From assembly GCA_050248735.1 (NCBI GenBank), contig JBFWRU010000001.1, forward strand, positions 558,001-622,000: 64,000 nucleotides of DNA, written 5' to 3'. A program made the translations under genes and the position numbers. Positions 33,084-41,964 of the stretch are shown here, one piece after another. Under the pieces are notes generated by a model. The model was not told the origin of the DNA and searched no databases. It was given only the letters and a program-made list of their open reading frames with translations. This DNA is from JACKFE01 sp050248735 (lineage in GTDB: Bacteria > Nitrospirota > Nitrospiria > Nitrospirales > UBA8639). Position 1 is the first letter of the stretch. Each line of letters starts with the position of its first letter.

Positions 33084-33788
33084 GTGATCCATCGTTTCTT
33101 CCTGTGGCTGGTTGTTATCGCGTGTTTATGGGGATGTTCTCCCAGTGTGGTCGTTGAACGGCCGACACCGGTCGGAGCGCCTGGTACTGAAGTGGGACTG
33201 ATCGGTCCTACCCTCAGTGAGGAATATGTGATTCAACCGGGAGATCGGTTGGACATCAAGTTTTTTTATAATCCTGAAATGAGCGACTTTATGACCGTTC
33301 GTCCCGATGGGAGAATTTCTCTCCAACTCGTGGGAGAAATCGTTGCCGCAGGACGTACGCCCCTGGGTTTGAAAGATGAATTGACCAAAAAATATGAAGA
33401 GGAGTTGAAATCTCCCGAGATCACGGTCATCGTGCGATCCTTTGGCTCCCGTATTTATATTGATGGAGAGGTGAAAAGACCCGGAGAACAGGAACTGGTC
33501 GGTCCTCTTACCGTGATGCAGGCGATTTCCCGGGCTGAAGGTCTCACTGAGAAGGCTTGGCAGGAAGCACTGGTGATCCGACGCATACAAGGACGCGAAC
33601 CTCTGGTTATTGCCGTCGATCTTAATGATGTGTTGACCGGTAAAGATTTCACGCAGGACATTGGATTGGTTCCCTTTGATGTGGTGTATGTGCCGCGGTC
33701 TCCGGTCGCCGATGTGAACCTCTGGGTCGATCAATACATTCGCAAAAATATTCCGATTAATTTCGGAGCATTCTTTCCACTCAATTAA
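33084..33788 (+). CDS. Polysaccharide export lipoprotein (Wza-like, Poly_export/SLBB)
   Basis: 234 residues from a GTG at 33084. Signal peptide with lipobox ACLWGC. YVIQPGDRLDIKFFYNPEMS starts the polysaccharide export domain, and VRPDGRISLQLVGEIVAAGR is its conserved continuation. An SLBB domain follows (IYIDGEVKRPGEQELVGPLT). This protein forms the outer-membrane or periplasmic exit of Wzx/Wzy-type export. It heads the plus-strand block and is followed by the chain-length protein 18 bases later. Confidence 0.92.
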   Translation: MIHRFFLWLVVIACLWGCSPSVVVERPTPVGAPGTEVGLIGPTLSEEYVIQPGDRLDIKFFYNPEMSDFMTVRPDGRISLQLVGEIVAAGRTPLGLKDELTKKYEEELKSPEITVIVRSFGSRIYIDGEVKRPGEQELVGPLTVMQAISRAEGLTEKAWQEALVIRRIQGREPLVIAVDLNDVLTGKDFTQDIGLVPFDVVYVPRSPVADVNLWVDQYIRKNIPINFGAFFPLN

Positions 33789-33806
33789 TAGGAAATCAGG
33801 GGCCCA

Positions 33807-35267
33807 ATGGGAAATTACGGCTATTCCGGGATCAAATCAATCAGCATACGGGATGTCATGACTATTGTCCTCAAGCATCAGGGAAAGATCTTGACGGTTT
33901 TTCTCGGAACCATTGTGACCGTGATGGGTATTACGTTGTTGATGCCGCCCACATATGAGGCTCAATCCAGCCTGATGGTGAAAATCGGGCGTGAACATAT
34001 GTATCGCTCGGAATTCGGAGGCATGACTCCGGCTCTTCCATACGATCAGGAACGTATCGTGGAGTCGGAAATCCAGATTTTGTCGAGCAGAGATCTTTCT
34101 CAACGTGTCATTGAGACGTTGGGCATCCAATTCATGTATCCGGATATCTGGGATAATCCTCCGGGAAGTCTCACCCCACTGGAAGCGGCCATTCGAACGA
34201 TGCAGGACCATCTCTCTGTTATCAAAGTGCGGGATTCCAATGTGATTAAGGTCATCTTCGAAAACGAAAGTCCAATTGTGGCTGCACAGAGCCTTACGTT
34301 ACTGGTGAATTTTTTTAAAGAAAAACATTTGGAGGTTTTCAGTAATCCGAAAGCTTCATTTTTGGAAAAACAGTTAATTGCCCACCAGAACAAGTTGAAG
34401 GATTCGAAGACAGCCCTGCAACGGTTCAAGCAACAACATGGGCTATCCTCTCTTGAGGAAGAGCGACGATTGGTGCTGGAACAACGAAGAGATCTGGATG
34501 CCAAACTTAAAGAATCACAGAACACCATGTTGGGCTTGACCAGTAAATTGGGTTTGCTGAAAAAGCAAATTTCTCGAATCTCGCAAAGCACTTCCCTCGA
34601 AAGTGTGTCAGCCCGAGAGCGGGTGATTGATGAAACGAAAGCGCATTTATTGTCGTTGCGTCTCAAGGAACAGGACTTGTCCACCAAATATAAGGCGAAA
34701 AGTCGGTTTGTGAGCAATGTCAGAAAAGAGATTGCGATGGTGGAGCAGTTCCTTGATGAACAGGAAAGCCACCTGACCGATACCGTGAAAACCGGGAAAA
34801 ATCCTGTTTATCAGGAGCTGGAAATGGAAATCCTGCGGGCGGGGTCTGAACGCACATTTTATGCGACTCAGGTTGAGGAAATGACGCAGCAATTGAAAGA
34901 ACTTAATCGGACCCTGGCGAGGTTCGATGAATTGGAGAAGGAATTGTCTACCCTTCAACTGACTGTGGATTCCGATCAACAGAACTATTCCACCTATTTG
35001 GCTAAGGTTGAAGAAGCCAGGGTTTCCGAGGAAATGGACCAGTTGAAGATGGCGAATATCAGTATCATCCAACCGGCTACGGTTCCTGAAAAACCCGTGA
35101 AACCTTCCAAGGTCCTGAATTTTTTCCTCAGTATTTTTGCAGGGGCAGTGGCCGGATTGCTTTTTGCTTTTGGTTCAGAGTTTTTGGAGAGAGGGTATTC
35201 ACGGCCTGAATATGTGTCCCAGGATTTAGGATTACCCATATTGACCAGTATTCGTTACAAAGGGTAA
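33807..35267 (+). CDS. Wzz/GNVR-type polysaccharide chain-length co-polymerase
   Basis: 486 residues. The N-terminal Wzz domain has a membrane helix (about 30-50, FLGTIVTVMGITLLMPPTYEA), a long charged coiled coil (about residues 190-370), and the GNVR-type block before a second helix near residues 433-455 (FFLSIFAGAVAGLLFAFGSE). No fused kinase domain; the separate kinase-like gene is further on. It would set polymer length in the inner membrane together with the Wzy polymerase. Gene spacing to the next is five bases. Confidence 0.9.
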   Translation: MGNYGYSGIKSISIRDVMTIVLKHQGKILTVFLGTIVTVMGITLLMPPTYEAQSSLMVKIGREHMYRSEFGGMTPALPYDQERIVESEIQILSSRDLSQRVIETLGIQFMYPDIWDNPPGSLTPLEAAIRTMQDHLSVIKVRDSNVIKVIFENESPIVAAQSLTLLVNFFKEKHLEVFSNPKASFLEKQLIAHQNKLKDSKTALQRFKQQHGLSSLEEERRLVLEQRRDLDAKLKESQNTMLGLTSKLGLLKKQISRISQSTSLESVSARERVIDETKAHLLSLRLKEQDLSTKYKAKSRFVSNVRKEIAMVEQFLDEQESHLTDTVKTGKNPVYQELEMEILRAGSERTFYATQVEEMTQQLKELNRTLARFDELEKELSTLQLTVDSDQQNYSTYLAKVEEARVSEEMDQLKMANISIIQPATVPEKPVKPSKVLNFFLSIFAGAVAGLLFAFGSEFLERGYSRPEYVSQDLGLPILTSIRYKG

Positions 35268-35272
35268 CCCCG

Positions 35273-36565
35273 ATGTATTGCAAATTTTACGGCCTCCAAC
35301 AGAAACCGTTTCATGTTACTCCCGACCTGGATTTTCTTTATTTAAGTCCCGGGCACAAACAGGCGTTGGGAACGGTCCTGTATGGGGTGAAGGAAAAGAA
35401 AGGGGTAATTGTCGTCACCGGTGAAATGGGAATGGGGAAAACCACCCTTCTCCAGGCTTTTCTTCATCGGATTGATTCTACGAAGAATCGCATTATTCGG
35501 TTGTTGAATCCGAATGTGTCTTTTAAGGAATTACTTAAAACCGTTTTGGGTGAATTCGACCATGGTCCTCTGACCGGCGACGAAACGGCACTGATTTCAC
35601 AACTCCAGACCATACTCCTCGAAGAATCAAGAAATGACAGGACGGTGATTCTGTTGATCGATGAAGCCCAAGCTTTGCCGCTGGCTACACTTGAACATCT
35701 TCGGCTGCTCTCGAATCTGGAAACATCGAAGGATAAACTTCTTCAAATCGTACTAGTGGCTCAACCTGAACTGCATACCTTGTTTAGCAGGCGTGAGTTG
35801 CCATCTTTGCAACAGCGCATTGCGGTGTGCGCCACTATTTTCCCGCTTTCTCCCAAAGAAAGTCTGGCGTATATACACCATCGTTTAACGCAGGCAGGTT
35901 GTTCAAGGAAAAAAGTTTTTACGAATCGGGCTCTGACCTTAATCGTGCGGGAAGCCAAGGGCATCCCTCGGAAGATGAATATTATCTGCGACAATGCGTT
36001 GGTGACCGGATTTGGCTATAAGAAAGTTCCTGTGACCAGGGGGATTGTCAAGGAAGTGATTGCCGATTTACACGGGATGAGGCCTCGTCCATCCAGGTGG
36101 TGGGTTCCTGCCACGGCAGGGATGTGTATCATTCTTCTTGCTATTGCCGTGATGGTCTCCCTTGACGGACAGGATGTTAGAAAAAAGATTTCCTTCTCTC
36201 TGCAAAATGCCTTCACGGCTCAGGAAGTCGAAAAGGAAAAGCTGGGATTGAGGAATTATGGAGGACAGGCGACAAAACCCAGGCAAGGGGAACCCCTGTT
36301 GTTGGCGGCAGGTCGCCTGTCCGGCGCACCCTTTCCTGATTCCTCTGAAAGAGATCAAGAGGGAAGAGAAGATCAAACCCCTAGGCCATATTCCAACTTT
36401 GAAACCAGAGTTGTTCGGGAAGGGGATACCTTAGTGAAATTAGTGAGAGAGGCATATGGGAGTGCAGGACCTCAGGAAGTCGAAATGGTTTTAGCTGCCA
36501 ATCCGCAATTAATAAGTGCCAATAAAATATTCCCGGACCAAGAAGTCATGTTTCCCTTCAGATGA
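35273..36565 (+). CDS. ExeA-like AAA ATPase with membrane helix and C-terminal LysM-type domain
   Basis: 430 residues. The start MYCKFYGLQQKPFHVTPD is that of ExeA/XrtA-locus ATPases. Walker A is GEMGMGKTT and Walker B is VILLIDEAQALP. A helix near residues 279-297 (WWVPATAGMCIILLAIAVM) crosses the membrane. The last 55 residues (VVREGDTLVKLVREAYGSAG ... NKIFPDQEVMFPF) read as a LysM-like peptidoglycan-binding domain, presumably periplasmic. ATPases of this group accompany exopolysaccharide loci and may couple the system to the wall. Confidence 0.85.
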   Translation: MYCKFYGLQQKPFHVTPDLDFLYLSPGHKQALGTVLYGVKEKKGVIVVTGEMGMGKTTLLQAFLHRIDSTKNRIIRLLNPNVSFKELLKTVLGEFDHGPLTGDETALISQLQTILLEESRNDRTVILLIDEAQALPLATLEHLRLLSNLETSKDKLLQIVLVAQPELHTLFSRRELPSLQQRIAVCATIFPLSPKESLAYIHHRLTQAGCSRKKVFTNRALTLIVREAKGIPRKMNIICDNALVTGFGYKKVPVTRGIVKEVIADLHGMRPRPSRWWVPATAGMCIILLAIAVMVSLDGQDVRKKISFSLQNAFTAQEVEKEKLGLRNYGGQATKPRQGEPLLLAAGRLSGAPFPDSSERDQEGREDQTPRPYSNFETRVVREGDTLVKLVREAYGSAGPQEVEMVLAANPQLISANKIFPDQEVMFPFR

Positions 36566-36711
36566 TTGCTCCTCACTCAAGATGAATATTCACTCATTTG
36601 AGATTCCAGAGGATAATTGAAGATCGGTTTATCATGTTTTGCCTATCCATAGGGTACCGGAAGAGTGGAAGTATGGGCTGGGGAGCATAATGAGTTCAAA
36701 GGAAAAATTCT

Positions 36712-37464
36712 ATGATTAAAGTATACGAAGCCTTACAGCATATTCGCGAAGAAGAGGAATCTTCTGTCATGAAGGGGGCCGTACGATCGGAGGAAAAGTT
36801 AACATTGGAATTTGGGAAAAGGCCGGAATGGTCTCCACCAAAAATGGACAAAGAAATGGGCCGGTTGTATCAAAGTCTGATGGCCCTCCTGCCTGATTCT
36901 TCAAGACATATTATCCAATTTATGAGTTCCCGGACCGAGGAAGGAAATTCTACGATTGTGGGAGAGTTTGGGCGAGTCTTAGTCCAAACCATCAAGAAAC
37001 CAGTTTTATTAGTTGATGTGGGCCCATCTCGAGTCGATCAGCATCGAATGTTTGGGGTGTTGCCTGGGGTTCCCTTGCAGCACATCATGGCTGATGGTGG
37101 GGCGCTTGATCCGGCAATCGTCCAAGTGAAAGATTCTCTCCTGTTTGTTGCTCGCTTATTCGGAGAACGGGGCTTTCACACAACTTCTAATTTCTCCGAG
37201 ATGGCCAAAGACCTTTGGGCTCAATTATGCAAACAATTTCCCTTTATCCTGCTTGACTGTCCTCCTCTAAATGTTTCCGAGGAAGCTATGGGCTTGTGTG
37301 CTTCCGTTGATGGGATCGTCATTGTCCTGGAAGCCGAAAAAACAAATTTCCAGGTCGTATCAAATTTGAAAGATCGCATCGCTCAAAGTGGTGGAAGCAT
37401 TCTCGGTGTGGTGTTTAATAAACAACGATATTACATCCCGGAATGGATGTATAAGCATTTTTAG
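36712..37464 (+). CDS. BY-kinase-like exopolysaccharide protein with degenerate Walker A
   Basis: 250 residues. Overall layout of CpsD/CapB-type tyrosine autokinases: a helical start, then SSRTEEGNST (72-81) where a Walker A S-x3-GEGKST is expected, VLLVDVGPSRVDQHRMFG in place of the Walker A' DxDxRxP, and FILLDCPPLNVS as Walker B. The Walker A Lys is Asn79, the first Gly is Glu, and the A' block has lost its second Asp and Arg/Pro. ATP hydrolysis is unlikely. The C-terminus has only YYIPEWMY instead of a long Tyr cluster. Confidence 0.8.
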   Translation: MIKVYEALQHIREEEESSVMKGAVRSEEKLTLEFGKRPEWSPPKMDKEMGRLYQSLMALLPDSSRHIIQFMSSRTEEGNSTIVGEFGRVLVQTIKKPVLLVDVGPSRVDQHRMFGVLPGVPLQHIMADGGALDPAIVQVKDSLLFVARLFGERGFHTTSNFSEMAKDLWAQLCKQFPFILLDCPPLNVSEEAMGLCASVDGIVIVLEAEKTNFQVVSNLKDRIAQSGGSILGVVFNKQRYYIPEWMYKHF

Positions 37465-37653
37465 CCTCTTGCGGTCAGTCGGTTCAGTGGTGTGAGAGGT
37501 CAGGGTTCTGAAAGAAACGAGGGAACTCCGGATCTTTGGAACTCCGGCGAGCTGAGATGTCAGGCAAATTATTCTCCTAAAGATCCTGTAGCAGTCTTTC
37601 CTTTTTCCAAGGATCCGGATTCCTTTTAGACCATTCCTACTCCTTATCCAGCC

Positions 37654-38469
37654 GTGCAACAAGATTGTTTCTATACCGAAGTTCTCCAGTCCTTGCTGAA
37701 TCAGAATCTCATTCACCGGAATATGTCGGTTATCGTATCATGTGGAGATAAAATTGATGCGGATGTTTTGCGAGCATTACATTTTGAAAACGTGATTATC
37801 TGTAATGTTGATTCCCGAATCAATGGAGCGGAATTTTCTCCATTTGGCTGGTCCTTCCAGGATGCCGAGCATTTACAGTATCAGGATAAATGGTTTGATT
37901 TTGGCATTGTGTACCGCGGTCTGCATCATTGTTATTCCCCGCACAAGGCTTTGCTTGAATTAGCCAGGGTCACCAAAAAAGGGTTTGTCCTTTTTGAACC
38001 GTATGACAATATCTTTTCCCGTATGGGTGTTTCCCTGGGATTCGGGCAGGAATTTGAACATGCCGCCGTGTTTTATAATGGATGCAAGTTTGGCGGAGTG
38101 AATAATGGCCCTATACCCAATTACATTTATCGATGGACGGAAACCGAGGTAAAGAAAACGATTAGTTCCATTAATGCGTGGGGGAAAAGCCGATTTATCT
38201 TTATTTATAAAATGGTCATTCCCTGGACCCAATTAAATGGACGAAAAAATGAATGGATGTCCCGCCTGGCTAAATTGGCATGGCCGTTTTTGAAGGTGTT
38301 GACCTTCCTGTTTCCTCGCCAAAGTAATAATTTTGCTGCGGTGATCATCCATCCCCGCATGCCGGAAGACCTCCATCCCTGGTTGAAATTGCATGAAGGG
38401 GAAGTTGAGGTTGATACGGTTTGGCTGAGTAATCAGTACAAAAAACCAGAGATGCCTGGTATTTCCTGA
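37654..38469 (+). CDS. SAM-dependent methyltransferase-like protein
   Basis: 271 residues from a GTG at 37654, an unsure start. It has the Methyltransf_11 layout: VIVSCGDKIDADVLRAL as a first glycine/acidic loop, then DAEHLQYQDKWFDFGIVYRGLHHC and ALLELARVTKKGFVLFEP, the typical later motifs. The first loop lacks the normal GxGxG, so cofactor binding is unproven. The C-terminal 70 residues are aromatic-rich and basic. Probably modifies a sugar or lipid in the exopolysaccharide pathway. Confidence 0.65.
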   Translation: MQQDCFYTEVLQSLLNQNLIHRNMSVIVSCGDKIDADVLRALHFENVIICNVDSRINGAEFSPFGWSFQDAEHLQYQDKWFDFGIVYRGLHHCYSPHKALLELARVTKKGFVLFEPYDNIFSRMGVSLGFGQEFEHAAVFYNGCKFGGVNNGPIPNYIYRWTETEVKKTISSINAWGKSRFIFIYKMVIPWTQLNGRKNEWMSRLAKLAWPFLKVLTFLFPRQSNNFAAVIIHPRMPEDLHPWLKLHEGEVEVDTVWLSNQYKKPEMPGIS

Positions 38470-38575
38470 AGGAGGCGTGGGCTCCTCCACCTTAATGGAG
38501 AGAGTTTTCGTCAAGGTTTCTGAGCCGTCCATTCATTACCTTCATCTAAAGCATTATTAAAAAAATGAAAAGTAG

Positions 38576-40225
38576 ATGGGAAAGAATTTATTAGAGCAGG
38601 GCACTCGTGTTCTTGGTTTGATGATATCGATGGTCGCTGTCCTTGGTGTGCCGTCCGAAGGTTCCACTTTCTTGAATGAACCTCCTGGTGCGCCTTCTTG
38701 GTTGCAGACCGTAGACATTGACAGGGTTATTTATGTGGATCAAACGCACTCACAAAGTTCCGACTCGAATCCCGGAAGCCAGATCTATCCTTTAAAAACA
38801 ATACGTGCCGCTACCCAACGGGCCATGGAAAACCATGCGCGTGGTTTTAGCACTAAAGTTTTCGTGTCTCCAGGAATTTATCGAGAGCAAATCAAAATGG
38901 ATTTTACCCGACGGAAAAACGATCCGGTCATTATTATCGAGTCCATAGAACCTGGAGAGGTCATTATTTCAGGGTCGGATGTCTGGACGGCATGGGAAAA
39001 GTCGGGAGCGAAGGGGCTCTTTGTTCATCACTGGCCACACAAATGGGGTCTGGTTCCTTATCCTGTAAAATGGGAGGGGCAAGTCAAGCTTGAACCGATC
39101 GTTCGTCGAAAGGAAATGGTAGCGGTAGATGGGGAGTTGATGAAGCAAGTTTTATCTTACGAAGAATTAGTAGAAGGAACATTTTTTATTTCGGAAGGGA
39201 CAAGCCAAATATTTTTATTCCCTTCCGGGAAACGAAAAAACGCCCCGTTGTCGGTCGAGGTGGCTGTCCGATCCAATCTCTTTCAGATATCAGGAAAAAA
39301 AGGAATTGTGGTAAAGGGGTTAACTTTTCAGCATGCTGCTTCAGGTATTCAGGGAGCTGCAGTCTGGCTGGTCGACTCCAGTGGCATCCTGGTTGAAGAT
39401 TGTGAATTTAGATTGAATAATTGGACGGGTTTAACCTTGCATAATGTTGATCATGTCACCACCAGAAGAAATCGATCTATAGAAAACGGTGGGGCAGGGA
39501 TGGTGGCCTGGAAGACGAAATCCTATCTTTCTGAAGATGACGAGACTTCGGGCAACAACCTACGAGGTGTAAAGGGCAAATTTTTATATTGGGCCGTTGG
39601 TGGGTACAAAGTCATGAGAACTCATAATGCCATATTTCGGCGTCACCAAGCGAAAAAAAATCATACGGGGGGATTATGGTTTGATTCCGATAACTCAAAC
39701 ATTCTTATTGAGGACGCTCTCTGGTGTGGGAATTTAAAGCATGGGTTATTTGTCGAGGCAAGTCAGGGGCCATTTACTATACAACGCAATACCATTGTTA
39801 ATAACAGGGAATTAGGAGTCAGAATTCTTTACGCACAGAATGTTCATTTTGCTAATAATATCATTGTGAATAATGGCGGTCCTCAAATTCAGTTAAGGGG
39901 AAAAGAGGTGTTTTTGGTTGATAATTGGGAAACCGGAGAGGATATTCAGATTACAGTTTCCGGGTATATATTGGAGGGCAATACTATCGAAAGTGCTGAT
40001 GCTGTTATCGACATTGACTCTTCACCGGAATTTTTTTCCAGTTTTCGATCACGTCATAATCGGTGGTACAAGCCGGTTGGTCGTGGGCCATTTAAAATTG
40101 GACCCACGCAATTGAGTTTCATGGAGTGGAAATTACGAACTTCTCAGGACCTGGATTCGACCTTTGGGAAGACGTATGCCAATTCTTCCTCTACGGAAAA
40201 GAATTGTCATTACGCAATAGAATAG
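38576..40225 (+). CDS. Secreted right-handed beta-helix protein
   Basis: 549 residues with a signal peptide (helix about 10-24, then GVPSEGS). The mature part has IYVDQTHSQSSDSNPGSQIYPLKTIRAATQRA, typical of the start of PEL-type beta-helix proteins, then repeats such as GIVVKGLTFQHAASG, ILVEDCEFRLNNWTGLTLHN, and FTIQRNTIVNNRELGVRI and VHFANNIIVNNGG. Such proteins bind, cleave or epimerise polysaccharide. Catalytic residues cannot be assigned from sight. In position within the locus it may be an export-associated lyase or epimerase. Confidence 0.8.
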   Translation: MGKNLLEQGTRVLGLMISMVAVLGVPSEGSTFLNEPPGAPSWLQTVDIDRVIYVDQTHSQSSDSNPGSQIYPLKTIRAATQRAMENHARGFSTKVFVSPGIYREQIKMDFTRRKNDPVIIIESIEPGEVIISGSDVWTAWEKSGAKGLFVHHWPHKWGLVPYPVKWEGQVKLEPIVRRKEMVAVDGELMKQVLSYEELVEGTFFISEGTSQIFLFPSGKRKNAPLSVEVAVRSNLFQISGKKGIVVKGLTFQHAASGIQGAAVWLVDSSGILVEDCEFRLNNWTGLTLHNVDHVTTRRNRSIENGGAGMVAWKTKSYLSEDDETSGNNLRGVKGKFLYWAVGGYKVMRTHNAIFRRHQAKKNHTGGLWFDSDNSNILIEDALWCGNLKHGLFVEASQGPFTIQRNTIVNNRELGVRILYAQNVHFANNIIVNNGGPQIQLRGKEVFLVDNWETGEDIQITVSGYILEGNTIESADAVIDIDSSPEFFSSFRSRHNRWYKPVGRGPFKIGPTQLSFMEWKLRTSQDLDSTFGKTYANSSSTEKNCHYAIE

Positions 40226-40461
40226 ATTTGCCCGCTCTGAGTAGAAATTTTCGAATAGGCGGATGGTTTCAGCTCCTCGGGATGTGGAAAAGTAAACGCC
40301 TGGTAGAGAAATCCTCTTATTTGAGCGGTCTTCCGAAATTTTCCTTGAAGGAGAAACTTCAGTCATGAGATGCTCATGGCTAAATCGGTTGAAACCTCTT
40401 AGGTCAGGATTACAGGTCCGGCCTATGTGATTTTCGAATCTGACATGAAAAACCGGTCGGA

Positions 40462-41961
40462 ATGAAAACTCTGAGAGCCTCCTCAACTACGGGAGTACCC
40501 AGGATGGTCGGCAATTTATCAAAGTTAGTCTTTAGAGGCGGAATAAGTGCAGCCATTGTCGGCGCGGCAAGTGGTGCGCTCATCCTTGTCCCGTGGATAT
40601 CCGATTTTGACGGATTGAGAACGTTGTTCACCTTGACCATCATCGGAGGAATTTTTGGAGTTTTTGTTTTACATCGTATGAAGAGTACGAATGAGATCCT
40701 TCTATATTGGGGGGCATCTCTGTGGGGGTTATTGATTCTTGCAGAAGGAATCTTGGTCCGTTCGGGGACTGCTATCACTGCGGCAGAGGGTGAGTTTCAG
40801 CATGCGGCAGCCGGTGAGGCTGTCGTTTGGTTGACGTGTTTTTGCTTCATGGTTGGACTTTCACTGTGGAGTCCTGGAATTTTGAGGAATTTGTTTGCTT
40901 CGGGCTATCGTTGGATATCTGTTTTTGGGATTTTGGCTCTTCTCTCCGTTTTGTATTCCACTGCACCGACCTATTCATTTTTATGGGTTTTTAAATTAAT
41001 TCTTGTCATTCTCGTTCTCAATATATGGGTCTCTGGCATTGAAAATCTTCATGATTTCACACGTGCGGTTTTTGTAATGCATCACGTATTTTTGATTTTG
41101 TCACTTCTTCCCTTTGTGCAGATACTGGAAGGGCCTGAATTGCTGTTTGCTGGATATCGGCTTGGTGGGGTATTTAGCCCAACAGGCGTTTCAGCTACCG
41201 CCGGCACGTTAACGCTTCTGGCATTAATGCTGATGAAATTAAATGGCCGCTATCAAACCGAATTCAAAATTTCAGTATGTATGGGATTGATGATTATGCT
41301 GATGGGGATGGGCAAGACCTCGATTGTGGCGTGCCTGGTGGCCGGAATGGGGTTTTTCTTCGTATTAGGTAATGTGAAAGCCTCAGTGGGCTTTATCCTG
41401 ATAATGGCTATGTTGGTTCTCGTCGGAGTTTCCGCTGATCTCCCCATGGTTGGCTATGTTCAAAAGTATCAGTCCTCAGAAATGGGAGCCACCTTGTCAG
41501 GACGATCGGAGTTATGGACGCAAAGTCTACCGGTCATAATGGACAAGTTCTTTTTGGGGCACGGATATGTCACGTCAAAGTTTGCCTCGTTGAACGTGGA
41601 AGACCTGTCATGGGATGCAGGTCAACTCCATAATGCTTTTCTTGAGGTTCTGTATAATAATGGATTCGTAGGGTTTGTTGTCCTGGTCATGTTAAATGGA
41701 ATTCTTATTAAGAACTTCCTTCGTTCATCACCAACGATTCTGCATAAAGATATGCCTATCCTCAGAAGTGGGCTACTCTCCCTGTATTGTTTTATTTTCA
41801 TAAACGGTCTTTTTAATTCGTCGTTTGGCGGACGTCCACACAGTCAATTCGTGTTATTTTTAACGATTGTCATGCTGAGTCAGAAATATAAGGAACTTTC
41901 TGAAGAGATGTCCGGGGAGAGGCCTTCCGAAAGTGTTCCCGTCCGCAAGAGTGCTGTATAG
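40462..41961 (+). CDS. O-antigen ligase/Wzy-type polymerase
   Basis: 499 residues with roughly 10-12 transmembrane helices. The motif HNAFLEVLYNNGFVGF near residue 390 matches the HNxxLxxLxxxGxxG loop seen in Wzy_C/WaaL proteins. A large periplasmic loop precedes it (KYQSSEMGATLSGRSELW). It would join repeat units outside the inner membrane. It ends four bases before the stop of the converging minus-strand gene. Confidence 0.85.
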   Translation: MKTLRASSTTGVPRMVGNLSKLVFRGGISAAIVGAASGALILVPWISDFDGLRTLFTLTIIGGIFGVFVLHRMKSTNEILLYWGASLWGLLILAEGILVRSGTAITAAEGEFQHAAAGEAVVWLTCFCFMVGLSLWSPGILRNLFASGYRWISVFGILALLSVLYSTAPTYSFLWVFKLILVILVLNIWVSGIENLHDFTRAVFVMHHVFLILSLLPFVQILEGPELLFAGYRLGGVFSPTGVSATAGTLTLLALMLMKLNGRYQTEFKISVCMGLMIMLMGMGKTSIVACLVAGMGFFFVLGNVKASVGFILIMAMLVLVGVSADLPMVGYVQKYQSSEMGATLSGRSELWTQSLPVIMDKFFLGHGYVTSKFASLNVEDLSWDAGQLHNAFLEVLYNNGFVGFVVLVMLNGILIKNFLRSSPTILHKDMPILRSGLLSLYCFIFINGLFNSSFGGRPHSQFVLFLTIVMLSQKYKELSEEMSGERPSESVPVRKSAV

Positions 41962-41964
41962 CAA

